Positions 9,297-18,406 of a stretch of DNA of 64,000 bases are shown in pieces. The first letter of the stretch is position 1. Each line of letters begins with the position of its first letter. The position numbers were made by a program, and so were the translations under genes. The stretch is from Streptomyces flaveolus (GTDB lineage: Bacteria; Actinomycetota; Actinomycetes; Streptomycetales; Streptomycetaceae). Under the pieces are notes generated by a model. That model was not told the origin of the DNA, did not search any database, and saw nothing but the letters and a program-made list of their open reading frames with translations. The stretch is from contig NZ_JNWV01000006.1 of the NCBI RefSeq assembly GCF_000716535.1, positions 186,001 to 250,000 of the forward strand. The letters are read 5' to 3'.

Positions 9297-11910
9297 GCCG
9301 CGCGTTGGTGTGCCGCGTGGGCTCGGCGCTCGCCGGGTCCTCCGGCCACGGATGCTTGGGATACCGGCCGCGCAGCTCCGCCCGGACCGCCCGGTAACCG
9401 TCCGCCCAGAAGGAGGCCAGGTCGGCCGTGACGGCGGCGGGCCGCCCGGCGGGCGAGAGCAGGTGCACGAGCAGCGGCACGCCCGCCACCGCCGGTGTCT
9501 CCCGCAGCCCGAACATCTCCTGGAGCTTGACGGCGAGGACCGGCCGTTCGGGATCCCGGTAGTCGATCCGGATCCTGGACCCACTCGGTACCGCGATCCG
9601 CTCGGGCGCGAGCTCGTCCAGCCGTGCGGCCTCGCCGCTCGCCCAGGGCAGCAGCCGCGCCAGCGCCTGTCCGGCGTCGATCCGGGCGAGATCGGCCCGC
9701 CGCCGGGCCCTGCTCAGCTCGGGTTCCAGCCACTCGTCCACGCGCGCGTGCAGCGCCGCGTCGGACACGTCCGGCCATGGCTCACCCAGGTGCGCCCGCA
9801 GGAACGCCAGCCGCTGCCGTAGCACCTCCGCCTCCGGCGACCAGCGGAGCAGCCCGAGCCCGTCCTGCCGGAGCCCTTCGAGGAGGGCGCCGCGTACGAG
9901 GTCCGGATCGGCGTCCTTCAAGGGCCGTACCGCCAGCTCGATCGCCCCTAGCCGTTCGACACGCCGGGCCACGACGTCCCCGTCGGCCCAGTGCACCTCG
10001 TCCCCCTCCGTCAGAAGCGCGCCGGCGGCGGCCCGTGCCACGTCCTCGTCCACGGCCGCTCCGAGCAGCACGCGCGCGTGGCCCTTCCCGGAGGGCCGGT
10101 CGGCGACGGCCACGACGATCCAGGGAGCACCCCGCAACGCGGACCCCTCGGCCGGCTCGGCCCGGGTCCCGGACGCCATGAGATACGACCCACCGTCCAG
10201 CCTGGCGACCCGCTCGGGGAAGGCGAGCGCGGCGACGAGCCCGACGAGCTTGTCGTCACCGTCACCGGCACCGGCCGGACCACCCGCCCCGACCGGATGC
10301 GCAGCAGGCGAAGAACCGGCCACCCGCCCCTGGGCCGTGCGGTCCTGCTTCCTGACCCCGGTGTCTGTCGCCGCCGCGACGTTCCCTTGGGACCGACGGT
10401 CACGGGCGGGTGCGTGGGGGAACTCCGTGGAGACCGACCGCAGCCGCCGTACCTCCGCGGCCCACCGCCCCGCGTACGCGTCACCCCCGCCCCGGGCCCG
10501 CCGCAACGCACCCGCGAGGTCATCGCCGTACTCCCGCGGCACCTCCTCGGAGAGCAACGCGACGACCGGGGCCCCCGCACCGGAGGTGTCGAGCAGCGCC
10601 CGCCCCAGCCGGGGATGCACCCCCAGCCGGGCCAACCGCACCCCGACCTCCGTGGCCCGCCCGACGGAGTCCACCGCTCCCACGGCCGCCAGCACCTCAC
10701 GCGCCGCCGCCATCGCCCCGCCCGGCGGCGGATCCAGCAACGCCAGCCCGGAGGCGTCCGGATCGCCCCAGCAGGCCGCCTGAAGGGCGAACGCCGTCAG
10801 GTCGGCCACCTTGATCTCCGGCGCCGGAAACGCCGGCAGACGGCCGTCCTCGGCCTCCGTCCAGCAGCGGTACACCGCACCCGGTGCCTCACGACCGGCC
10901 CGCCCCGCCCGCTGCCGCCCGGCCGCCCGGGAAGCCCGTACGGTCGTCAGCCCGCTCAGCCCGCGCGCGTGATCCACCCGGGGCTCCCGCGCCAGCCCGG
11001 AGTCGACCACCACCCGCACCCCGGGTACGGTCAGCGACGACTCGGCCACGGACGTCGCCAGCACCACCCGGCGCCGCGCACCGGGCGCCAGCACCGCGTC
11101 CTGCACGGCGGCCGGCGCCCGCCCGTGCACCTGGAGCACGTCCACGTCACCGGGATCCCCCAGCAGGCCCGCCACGCGCGCGATCTCGCCGACACCGGGC
11201 AGGAAACACAGCACGTCCCCGGCCCGCTCGGCCAGCGCCCGCCGCACCACCGACGCCACATGGGCCAGCAGCGCAGGATCCACCCGCATCCCGTGCGGCG
11301 GCCGTACCGGACGTGCCGGGGGAGCCCACACGGCCTCCACCGGATGCGCCGCGCCCGCCGCCTCGACCACCGGCGCCCCGCCGAGCAGCCGCGCCCACCC
11401 CTCGGCGTCCGTGGTCGCCGACGCGGCCACCAGCCGCAGTTCCGGCCGCAGCGCCTGCCGCACGTCCCACAGGAACGCGGCCACCGTGTCGGCGTCCAGA
11501 TGCCGCTCGTGGCACTCGTCGAGGACGACGACGTCCACCCCCGCCAGCTCCTGGTCACGCTGGAGCCGCTGCAGCAGGACACCGGTCGTCACGACCTCCA
11601 CGCGCGTGTGCCGGCCCACGGACCGCTCGCCGCGCACCGTGAAGCCGACGCTCCCGCCCGGCTGCTCGCCCAGCAGCCACGCCATGCGCCGCGCCGCCGC
11701 CCGCGCCGCGATCCGCCGCGGCTCGGCCACCACGACCCGCCGCGCGGGACCGCCGCCGACCAGCCCCGCCAGCACCAGCGGCACCAGCGTCGTCTTGCCG
11801 GTGCCGGGCGGCGCCACCAGGACGGCGGTGCCGTGCCCGTCCAGGGCCTCGGTCAGGGCGGGAAGGGCGCCACGCACGGGAAGGGCGTCCAGGGCGTCGT
11901 AACGGATCAC
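9286..11910 (-). CDS. hrpB: ATP-dependent helicase HrpB
   Basis: An 874-aa DEAH-type superfamily 2 helicase. Walker A 'VAPPGTGKTT' is at about 32-41, the DEAH variant DECH in 'VVVLDECHERH', motif III 'SATTD', motif VI 'QRAGRAGR', followed by the HrpB-specific C-terminal region ending in a basic tail. HrpB proteins are presumed RNA helicases; the physiological substrate is not established. A Gln/Gly/Ala-rich insert (about 503-550) interrupts the middle of the protein and looks like a disordered linker. The start is GTG at 11910, with no clear RBS. Its 3' end overlaps the DUF3068 gene by 11 bp. Confidence 0.92.
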   Translation of the reverse strand: MIRYDALDALPVRGALPALTEALDGHGTAVLVAPPGTGKTTLVPLVLAGLVGGGPARRVVVAEPRRIAARAAARRMAWLLGEQPGGSVGFTVRGERSVGRHTRVEVVTTGVLLQRLQRDQELAGVDVVVLDECHERHLDADTVAAFLWDVRQALRPELRLVAASATTDAEGWARLLGGAPVVEAAGAAHPVEAVWAPPARPVRPPHGMRVDPALLAHVASVVRRALAERAGDVLCFLPGVGEIARVAGLLGDPGDVDVLQVHGRAPAAVQDAVLAPGARRRVVLATSVAESSLTVPGVRVVVDSGLAREPRVDHARGLSGLTTVRASRAAGRQRAGRAGREAPGAVYRCWTEAEDGRLPAFPAPEIKVADLTAFALQAACWGDPDASGLALLDPPPGGAMAAAREVLAAVGAVDSVGRATEVGVRLARLGVHPRLGRALLDTSGAGAPVVALLSEEVPREYGDDLAGALRRARGGGDAYAGRWAAEVRRLRSVSTEFPHAPARDRRSQGNVAAATDTGVRKQDRTAQGRVAGSSPAAHPVGAGGPAGAGDGDDKLVGLVAALAFPERVARLDGGSYLMASGTRAEPAEGSALRGAPWIVVAVADRPSGKGHARVLLGAAVDEDVARAAAGALLTEGDEVHWADGDVVARRVERLGAIELAVRPLKDADPDLVRGALLEGLRQDGLGLLRWSPEAEVLRQRLAFLRAHLGEPWPDVSDAALHARVDEWLEPELSRARRRADLARIDAGQALARLLPWASGEAARLDELAPERIAVPSGSRIRIDYRDPERPVLAVKLQEMFGLRETPAVAGVPLLVHLLSPAGRPAAVTADLASFWADGYRAVRAELRGRYPKHPWPEDPASAEPTRHTNARLRR

Positions 11911-12033
11911 GCCCCTAGTGTCGTACGCAGCCCCGGATGTCTTTCACGCGCGCGTGCGTCACGCGCGCTCCCCGCGCGCGTGGAGGACGCGTGCGGGAAG
12001 CGACGGCCGGACGCGGCCGTTCCCGCGCGGTGG

Positions 12034-12867
12034 TCAGTCCCGCTCGCACACGAAGATCGCCGTGCCAGGGATCAGGTTCCCGCGCAGCGGCGACCAGCCG
12101 CCCCACTCGGAGGTGTTCCAGGCCGGCCACTCCGGCTCCACCAGGTCCACCAGCCGGAACCCGGAGGCCACGATGTCCCGCACCCGGTCGCCGAGCGTCC
12201 GGTGGTGCTCCACGTAGACCGCGCGGCCCTGCTCGTCCTGCTCCACGTACGGCGTGCGGTCGAAGTAGGACGAGGCCACCGACAGACCCTCCGGGCCCGG
12301 CTCGTCCGGGAACGCCCAGCGGACCGGGTGCGTCACCGAGAACACGAACCGACCGCCCGGCCGCAGCACCCGGTGCACCTCGCGCAGCACCAGCCGGGGG
12401 TCGGCCACGAACGGAAGCGCCCCGTACGCGGAGCACGCCAGGTCGAAGGAGGCGTCCGCGAAGGGCAGCGCGCCGGCGTCGGCGCAGACCAGCGGGAACG
12501 CCCCGCCGATCCGCAGCGCGTGCTGCAACTGGCGGTGCGAGAGGTCCAGGGCCACCGGACGCGCGCCCTGGGCGGCCAGCCAGCGCGCGCACTGCGCCGC
12601 GCCCGCGCCGATCTCCAGGACCGCCTTGCCCTTCAGCTCCTGCGGCGGGCCGAGCAGCTCGGCCTCCACCTCGTCCAGGCCCTCCGGGCCCCACACGAAG
12701 CGGTCGTCGCCGAGGAACGTGCCGTGCTCGATCTGGTACTCGTCGGCGTTGCGGTCCCACCAGCCCCGGTTGGCCCGCGCGCTCTCCGTGACGTCGGCGT
12801 CACGTCGCGTGGCCTCCGGCTCGAAGCCGTCGGCCCCCTCCGGCTCGTGCGCTTCCGGCTCTTGGAT
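12034..12867 (-). CDS. Class I SAM-dependent methyltransferase with no canonical start codon
   Basis: The Rossmann fold carries motif I 'VLEIGAGAAQCARWLA', 'PVALDLSHRQL' and 'DLACSAYGALPFVADP'. A conserved-looking N-terminal region 'RGWWDRNADEYQIEHG' lies upstream of the first in-frame GTG (12696), so the true start must be further 5'. Reading back to the stop near 13073 there is no in-frame ATG, GTG or TTG. The best candidate is ATC at 12865-12867 (or 12868-12870), 3-6 bp after GAGGGAG, giving 277 aa; conventional tools would call 12034-12696 (220 aa). The substrate is unknown. The gene is divergent from rpsA. Confidence 0.8.
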   Translation of the reverse strand: MQEPEAHEPEGADGFEPEATRRDADVTESARANRGWWDRNADEYQIEHGTFLGDDRFVWGPEGLDEVEAELLGPPQELKGKAVLEIGAGAAQCARWLAAQGARPVALDLSHRQLQHALRIGGAFPLVCADAGALPFADASFDLACSAYGALPFVADPRLVLREVHRVLRPGGRFVFSVTHPVRWAFPDEPGPEGLSVASSYFDRTPYVEQDEQGRAVYVEHHRTLGDRVRDIVASGFRLVDLVEPEWPAWNTSEWGGWSPLRGNLIPGTAIFVCERD

Positions 12868-13006
12868 GATCGGCTCCCTCGTCGTACTCTTCCGTCCAGC
12901 CCGCCGGGGGTCCGTGCGGAAGGGTTCCCTCAGGCCCGCGTGGCCTGTTGGGACGATTCTTCTGCCGGTTATGCGGCGTTCTGCCCCGGGTGTGCGCCTT
13001 CGCGCA

Positions 13007-13035
13007 TTGACCCTGTCCGGCTGCCCCCGTATGCT
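13007..13035 (+). promoter_or_regulatory. Housekeeping promoter of rpsA
   Basis: TTGACC (13007-13012), exactly 17 bp, then TATGCT (13030-13035). This is a good vegetative sigma promoter. Transcription from about 13042 gives a leader of roughly 200 nt before rpsA. S1 represses its own translation through the leader in other bacteria, so this long leader may be regulatory (inference). The gap 12868-13241 holds no other gene. Confidence 0.75.
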
Positions 13036-13241
13036 ACAAGTTGCGCTGCGGGCCTGCGCACCTCAGACGTAGCAGGCTGCGCTCGCATCTGTATGTATGT
13101 CCCCTCGGTTGTCGAGGCGCCACCGGGCACCCGGTGCTCAAAGTGGCGCTTCCTTGGCTGTCCGGCTTCTGCAGAGCGAAACGGGCTCCCGGCGTAAGCA
13201 GTACCTACGACTTCAATGTCCGTACCGGAGCCCTTTCCCAC

Positions 13242-14732
13242 ATGACGAGCAGCACCGAGACCACCGCCACCACCCCGCAGGTAGCGGTCAACGACATCGG
13301 TAACGAGGAAGCCTTCCTCGCAGCGATCGACGAGACGATCAAGTACTTCAACGACGGCGACATCGTCGACGGCGTCATCGTGAAGGTCGACCGGGACGAG
13401 GTCCTGCTCGACATCGGTTACAAGACCGAAGGTGTCATCCCGAGCCGCGAACTCTCGATCAAGCACGACGTCGACCCGAACGAGGTCGTCGCCGTCGGCG
13501 ACGAGATCGAGGCCCTGGTCCTCCAGAAGGAGGACAAGGAAGGCCGCCTGATCCTCTCGAAGAAGCGCGCCCAGTACGAGCGTGCCTGGGGCACCATCGA
13601 GAAGATCAAGGAAGAGGACGGCATCGTCACCGGTACCGTCATCGAGGTCGTCAAGGGTGGTCTCATCCTCGACATCGGCCTCCGTGGCTTCCTCCCGGCC
13701 TCCCTGGTCGAGATGCGCCGCGTCCGCGACCTCCAGCCGTACGTCGGCAAGGAGCTCGAGGCCAAGATCATCGAGCTGGACAAGAACCGCAACAACGTGG
13801 TCCTGTCCCGCCGTGCCTGGCTGGAGCAGACCCAGTCCGAGGTCCGCCAGACGTTCCTCACGACCCTCCAGAAGGGTCAGGTCCGTTCCGGTGTGGTCTC
13901 CTCGATCGTCAACTTCGGTGCCTTCGTGGACCTGGGTGGCGTCGACGGTCTGGTCCACGTCTCCGAGCTGTCCTGGAAGCACATCGACCACCCCTCCGAG
14001 GTCGTCGAGGTCGGCCAGGAGGTCACCGTCGAGGTCCTCGACGTCGACATGGACCGCGAGCGCGTCTCCCTGTCGCTGAAGGCGACCCAGGAAGACCCGT
14101 GGCAGCAGTTCGCCCGCACCCACCAGATCGGCCAGGTCGTGCCCGGCAAGGTCACGAAGCTGGTGCCGTTCGGTGCGTTCGTCCGCGTGGACGAGGGCAT
14201 CGAGGGTCTGGTCCACATCTCCGAGCTGGCCGAGCGCCACGTGGAGATCCCGGAGCAGGTCGTCCAGGTCAACGACGAGATCTTCGTCAAGGTCATCGAC
14301 ATCGACCTCGAGCGTCGTCGCATCAGCCTCTCGCTGAAGCAGGCCAACGAGTCCTTCGGTGCCGACCCGACCGCGGTCGAGTTCGACCCGACCCTGTACG
14401 GCATGGCCGCGTCCTACGACGACCAGGGCAACTACATCTACCCCGAGGGCTTCGACCCGGAGACCAACGACTGGCTGCCGGGCTACGAGAAGCAGCGCGA
14501 GGAGTGGGAGCGCCAGTACGCCGAGGCGCAGGCCCGCTTCGAGCAGCACCAGCAGCAGGTCATCAAGTCCCGCGAGGCCGACGCCGCTGCCGCGGCCGAG
14601 GGTGGCGAGGCTGCGGCTCCGGCCGCGACCGGTGGTTCGTACTCCTCCGAGGGCGCGGACACCTCCGGTGCGCTGGCCTCGGACGAGGCGCTGGCCGCGC
14701 TGCGCGAGAAGCTGGCCGGTGGCCAGAGCTGA
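13242..14732 (+). CDS. rpsA: 30S ribosomal protein S1
   Basis: A 496-aa ribosomal protein that binds mRNA on the small subunit and aids initiation. Four S1 OB-fold repeats are visible at about 35-105, 120-190, 210-280 and 295-365; the third and fourth carry F-G-A-F-V-(D/R)-(L/V) and 'GLVHVSEL' / 'GLVHISEL'. The first begins 'GDIVDGVIVKVDRDEVLLDIGYKTEG'. The C-terminus is an acidic, Glu/Ala/Gly-rich tail. Four domains instead of the six of E. coli is typical of actinobacteria. The ATG at 13242 gives the standard N-terminus. Codon use is strongly biased, as in highly expressed genes. Confidence 0.97.
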   Translation: MTSSTETTATTPQVAVNDIGNEEAFLAAIDETIKYFNDGDIVDGVIVKVDRDEVLLDIGYKTEGVIPSRELSIKHDVDPNEVVAVGDEIEALVLQKEDKEGRLILSKKRAQYERAWGTIEKIKEEDGIVTGTVIEVVKGGLILDIGLRGFLPASLVEMRRVRDLQPYVGKELEAKIIELDKNRNNVVLSRRAWLEQTQSEVRQTFLTTLQKGQVRSGVVSSIVNFGAFVDLGGVDGLVHVSELSWKHIDHPSEVVEVGQEVTVEVLDVDMDRERVSLSLKATQEDPWQQFARTHQIGQVVPGKVTKLVPFGAFVRVDEGIEGLVHISELAERHVEIPEQVVQVNDEIFVKVIDIDLERRRISLSLKQANESFGADPTAVEFDPTLYGMAASYDDQGNYIYPEGFDPETNDWLPGYEKQREEWERQYAEAQARFEQHQQQVIKSREADAAAAAEGGEAAAPAATGGSYSSEGADTSGALASDEALAALREKLAGGQS

Positions 14733-14764
14733 ACGCTGCCGCTGAGGCTTAGCCGGTAGTTGCT

Positions 14765-14796
14765 GAGGGGCCGCACCTTTCGAGGTGCGGCCCCTC
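14765..14796. terminator. Perfect 14-bp stem, TTCG tetraloop, bidirectional terminator
   Basis: GAGGGGCCGCACCT (14765-14778), loop TTCG, then the exact reverse complement (14783-14796). It is placed between convergent rpsA and the beta-helix pseudogene, so it can serve both strands. Confidence 0.85.
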
Positions 14797-14802
14797 AAGC
14801 GT

Positions 14803-15491
14803 TCACGGGGTCACCGTGATGTTGGTCAGCCCCCTGCCGCCGGTCACCGTGTTGCCGCTGTGGACCGTCGTCGGGCAGTCGGCGCTGAAGTTGGTGACGT
14901 CGATCGCCAGGCGGGTCGCCCCGGTGGCGGTCGTCAGGTTCGACGTGTTGCCCTCGAAGATCGTGCCGCAGCCCCAGCCGGGCTGCTGGGTGTGCGTCTG
15001 GTAGCCGTCGTTGCTGGTCGCGGTGCCGGTGTTGTCCTGGACGAGGACGTCGTTGCCCTTCACGTCCACCCAGGAGTCGTCGTAGTTCGCGCCGGTCAGG
15101 CCGCCGCCGTCGAAGGTGTTGCCGATGATCCGGGCGCCGGTCGTGCCCTCCTTGATGTCGACGTTCTCGCCGCCCACCCCGGGCCCGATCCTGTTGTTAA
15201 GGATCTGGATGCGGTCGCTCTTGTCGGACAGCGTGTTCGCGGTGCCGACGTAGACGCCCTCGCCCATGCCGCGGCCGTCGTTCCCGGTGTCGTAGATCGT
15301 GGAGTTCCTGATCACGCCGTCTGGCGGATCGTGTCGCCGGGCCTGGCGGCACCGAGCGCGGTCTTCAGCTGGGCCGCGGTCGTCACCTCGATCGTGGTGG
15401 CGGCCGCGGCCGTGCCGGTGGCGGTCAGGAGCAGTCCGCCGGCGCTGAGGGCGGTGGCGAGCAGGGAGGTGAGCGGCGTGCGTATGCGCAT
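14803..15491 (-). pseudogene. Right-handed beta-helix secreted protein, broken by an internal deletion
   Basis: The 5' part (start ATG 15491) encodes a signal peptide (M-R-I-R-T-P-L-T-S-L, then a hydrophobic stretch and A-T-A-A-A-A) and the first beta-helix strand 'TTAAQLKTALGAARPGDTIR'. It then hits a stop at about 15312. The 3' part, in another frame, continues 'VIRNSTIYDTGNDGRGMGEG' through several beta-helix coils to the stop at 14803. Pectate-lyase-like parent proteins need roughly 100 more residues between these points, so a block of about 300 bp (inferred) plus the reading frame is missing. Both ends look undecayed, suggesting a recent event or a sequencing/assembly error. Confidence 0.8.
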
Positions 15492-15695
15492 GGGGTGCCT
15501 TCCCGTCTGCCATTTCTCATCTTTTCGCATACATGAACGATGATCGGCACGCTGAACTCGACTGTCGTGAAGGTACGGACCAGGTGACGGGCCGTCAAGG
15601 TGTTCCGCAGGAGATCGCTGATCAGCGGCGTGTCGCGGGAATTCCCCTGTTCCGGGACGCGTTGTCCATGGGGAACACGAGGAGGAGCGGTCACA

Positions 15696-16634
15696 GTGCT
15701 TGATCCGCAGGGTTTGTACGCATGGGAGCCGAAGGGCCTCGCCGTGGTGGACATGGCGCTCGCCCAGGAGTCGGCCGGCCTTGTCATGCTCTACCACTTC
15801 GACGGATACATCGACGCGGGCGAGACCGGCGACCAGATCGTCGACCGGCTGCTCGACTCACTGCCCCACCAGGTCGTGGCCCGGTTCGACCACGACCGGC
15901 TCGTGGACTACCGCGCCCGCCGGCCCCTGCTGACCTTCAAGCGGGACCGCTGGAGCGACTACGAGACCCCGGCCATCGAGGTCCGCCTCGTCCAGGACAC
16001 CACCGGCGCCCCGTTCCTGCTGCTGTCCGGCCCCGAGCCCGACGTGGAGTGGGAGCGGTTCGCGGCGGCGGTGCGGCAGATAGTGGAGCGGCTCGGCGTA
16101 CGCCTGTCCGTGAACTTCCACGGCATCCCCATGGGCGTCCCGCACACCCGCCCCGTGGGCCTGACCCCGCACGGCAACCGCACCGACCTCGTCCCCGGCC
16201 ACCGCAGCCCCTTCGAGGAGGCGCAGGTGCCCGGCAGCGCCGAGTCGCTGCTCGAATACCGTCTCATGGAAGCCGGGCACGACGTCCTGGGCGTCGCCGC
16301 GCACGTCCCGCACTACATCGCCCGTTCGCCGTACCCGGACGCCGCTCTGACCGTCCTGGAGGCCATCACGGCCGCCACCGGCCTGGTCCTGCCCAGCGTC
16401 GCGCACGCGCTGCGCACCGACGCGCACCGCACGCAGACCGAGATCGACCGGCAGATCCAGGAGGGCGACGAGGAACTGACCGCGCTGGTCCAGGGCCTCG
16501 AGCACCAGTACGACGCCGCGGCGGGCGCCGAGACGAGGGGCAACATGCTCGCCGAACCCGTGGAGATCCCGTCGGCCGACGAGATCGGGCTCGAGTTCGA
16601 GCGCTTCCTGGCGGAACGCGAGGGCGACAACTGA
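15696..16634 (+). CDS. PAC2 family protein
   Basis: A 312-aa member of the PAC2 (proteasome assembly chaperone 2-like) family, common in proteasome-bearing actinobacteria. The bacterial proteins' role is unproven and a chaperone function is inferred from archaeal and eukaryotic relatives. Visible: '[20 protein letters not shown]' at about 27-46, '[20 protein letters not shown]', '[10 protein letters not shown]' and the C-terminal '[17 protein letters not shown]'. The start GTG at 15696 is 8 bp after GGAGGAG; an in-frame ATG upstream lacks support. A perfect 10-bp hairpin follows the stop. Confidence 0.85.
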   Translation: MLDPQGLYAWEPKGLAVVDMALAQESAGLVMLYHFDGYIDAGETGDQIVDRLLDSLPHQVVARFDHDRLVDYRARRPLLTFKRDRWSDYETPAIEVRLVQDTTGAPFLLLSGPEPDVEWERFAAAVRQIVERLGVRLSVNFHGIPMGVPHTRPVGLTPHGNRTDLVPGHRSPFEEAQVPGSAESLLEYRLMEAGHDVLGVAAHVPHYIARSPYPDAALTVLEAITAATGLVLPSVAHALRTDAHRTQTEIDRQIQEGDEELTALVQGLEHQYDAAAGAETRGNMLAEPVEIPSADEIGLEFERFLAEREGDN

Positions 16635-16659
16635 CCTCTGCCGGTTCCGCCGGCAGAGG
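16635..16659 (+). terminator. 10-bp perfect hairpin between the PAC2 gene and coaE
   Basis: CCTCTGCCGG (16635-16644), loop TTCCG, CCGGCAGAGG (16650-16659). There is no T-tract, as is common in high-GC actinobacteria. coaE begins 20 bp later with its own -10-like TAAGCT. Confidence 0.6.
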
Positions 16660-16679
16660 CAGGGCCTAAGCTTCCGCTC

Positions 16680-17351
16680 ATGCTGACAGTGGGCCTGACC
16701 GGCGGGATCGGCGCCGGCAAGAGCGAGGTGTCGCGGCTGCTCGTGCAGCACGGGGCCGTGCTGATCGACGCGGACCGCATCGCGCGCGAGGTCGTGGCGC
16801 CCGGCACGCCCGGTCTCGCGGCCGTGGTCGACGTCTTCGGCGCGGACGTCCTCGCCGCCGACGGCAGCCTCGACCGGCCCCGGCTCGGCTCCATCGTCTT
16901 CGCCGACCCCGAGAAGCTCGCCCTCCTGAACTCGATCGTGCACCCCCTGGTGGGCGCCCGGTCCCGCGAGCTGGAGAGCGCCGCGGCCGCGAACGCCGTG
17001 GTGGTCCACGACGTGCCCCTGCTCACAGAGAACGGCCTCGCCCCGCTCTACGACGTCGTGATCGTCGTGGACGCCAGCCCCGAGACCCAGCTCGACCGGC
17101 TGGTACGGCTGCGGGGGATGACCGAGGAGGACGCACGCGCGCGTATGGCCGCGCAGGCGACGCGCGAGCAGCGTCTGGAGATCGCGGACATCGTGATCGA
17201 CAACGACGTACCCCTCGACGCGCTGAAGAAGCGCGTCGCCGAGGTCTGGGACGACCTCGCACGCCGGGCTCGGCAGGCCGGCGCGGCCCCGAAGGGAACG
17301 CACGGCGCGGAAGGGACGGGCGGCGCGGAGGGCGCGGACCGTACGGAATAG
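16680..17351 (+). CDS. coaE: Dephospho-CoA kinase
   Basis: It phosphorylates the 3'-OH of dephospho-CoA, the last step of coenzyme A synthesis. The protein is 223 aa: P-loop '[13 protein letters not shown]' (5-17), '[11 protein letters not shown]', '[13 protein letters not shown]' and '[12 protein letters not shown]' are the family landmarks. The final 25 or so residues are a Gly/Ala/Glu tail (repeats of G-A-E-G) beyond the usual length of about 200. No RBS precedes the ATG; TAAGCT at 16667-16672 ends 7 bp before it, so the transcript is probably leaderless. The neighbouring rpsA-coaE-uvrB order is conserved in actinobacteria. Confidence 0.95.
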   Translation: MLTVGLTGGIGAGKSEVSRLLVQHGAVLIDADRIAREVVAPGTPGLAAVVDVFGADVLAADGSLDRPRLGSIVFADPEKLALLNSIVHPLVGARSRELESAAAANAVVVHDVPLLTENGLAPLYDVVIVVDASPETQLDRLVRLRGMTEEDARARMAAQATREQRLEIADIVIDNDVPLDALKKRVAEVWDDLARRARQAGAAPKGTHGAEGTGGAEGADRTE

Positions 17352-17441
17352 AAGGTGCGAAACAGTCGATACGGCATGCAGGTGCGGAATAGCCGTCCGG
17401 CCCGGCGCGTTGAAGCTTGCGAGTGAGGGAAGGACTCTGCC

Positions 17442-17822
17442 GTGCCCGAGACCAGCGGTTCCACCGGACGTACTCCGGAAACGCATGTCATCGATTTCCG
17501 TGCCGCCGAGCAACTGCTCAACGCGCGGGACCCGCGGGGCGCGGTGAAGCTGCTCGACGGAGTCATCGCCGCGCACCCCGAGAACACCGCCGCCCGGCTG
17601 CTGCGCGCCCGTGCCTTCTTCGCCGCGGCGCAACTGCGTCCCGCCGAACTCGAGTTCACCATCGTGCTGGAGCGCGAGCCGGACAACGCGTTCGCGCATT
17701 TCGCGCTGGCCCGCACCTACGAGCGCCAGGGCCGCCCCGAGCAGGCCAAGCGACACTTCCGGCTGGCCGCGGCGCTGGACCCCAACCCGCAGTACCTGAA
17801 GGCCGCGCGCTTCGAGGAGTGA
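17442..17822 (+). CDS. Tetratricopeptide-repeat protein
   Basis: A 126-aa soluble protein consisting mainly of three TPR-like helical pairs: 'AAEQLLNARDPRGAVKLLDG', 'AARLLRARAFFAAAQLRPAE' and 'AHFALARTYERQGRPEQAK'. It is a likely protein-interaction scaffold with unknown partner. The GTG at 17442 starts the conserved polypeptide. It follows coaE on the same strand by 90 bp. Confidence 0.85.
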   Translation: MPETSGSTGRTPETHVIDFRAAEQLLNARDPRGAVKLLDGVIAAHPENTAARLLRARAFFAAAQLRPAELEFTIVLEREPDNAFAHFALARTYERQGRPEQAKRHFRLAAALDPNPQYLKAARFEE

Positions 17823-17955
17823 CGGCGTGACGGTGGGGGACCGGTCGGGTGGCCGCGGCGGCGACCATTGCCCTCACTGCCCCGGTGCCGAGCGGTCGCG
17901 GGAGGCGGTGACCGGTGTCGGTCGGCCGGGGGAGACGGTCACCGGTGTCGGCTGG

Positions 17956-18279
17956 TTACGGATGGCGGTGTCTCGGTGGCCTCGGAAGCGGATGGCGGTG
18001 CCTCGGCGGCTCCCGATAGGGCGGTGCCTCCGGCGGCCGGTACGGGGGTACGTCCCGGCCCGGCTGGTAGTGCGGGCCCTGCCGGATGTGCCGGAGGATC
18101 ACGGTCATGTCGACGGTGACCAGCAGCCACAGCACCCCGCAGGCCGCCGCCCACCCCGGGCGCCCGGCCAGCGCGAACGCCGCCGTACCGAAGACCGCCC
18201 AGCCCAGTCCCCACAGGCTCAGCCAGAACCGCGCCCGCAGCGCACTGCGCGCGGTCACCGGTTCACTGCCCGTACGCAT
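17956..18279 (-). CDS. DUF6343 family small membrane protein
   Basis: 107 aa with two transmembrane helices (about 14-33 and 40-58) and the signature 'VILRHIRQGPHYQPGRDVPPY'. The C-terminal tail is a Pro/Arg/His repeat (R-P-P-E-A-P-P-Y-R-E-P-P-R-H-R-H-P and again P-R-P-P-R-H-R-H-P), encoded by an imperfect repeat at 17956-18010. Function unknown. The start ATG at 18279 matches the usual M-R-T-G-S-E-P N-terminus. Confidence 0.8.
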   Translation of the reverse strand: MRTGSEPVTARSALRARFWLSLWGLGWAVFGTAAFALAGRPGWAAACGVLWLLVTVDMTVILRHIRQGPHYQPGRDVPPYRPPEAPPYREPPRHRHPLPRPPRHRHP

Positions 18280-18406
18280 CGGATCACCACTCCTATGCGC
18301 AACGTACTCTTCGACGACGACGTGCATCAACACTCGACGAGGCGACGGGACCCTCGAAGAGGGGGTGTGGTGACGCCGTCCGTCGAGGCCGAAGGGGGGA
18401 CCGCCC

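Noticed and set aside
15312..15797. N-terminal beta-helix frame as a complete short gene
   Set aside because: The matching C-terminal part follows in another frame, so it is one disrupted gene.
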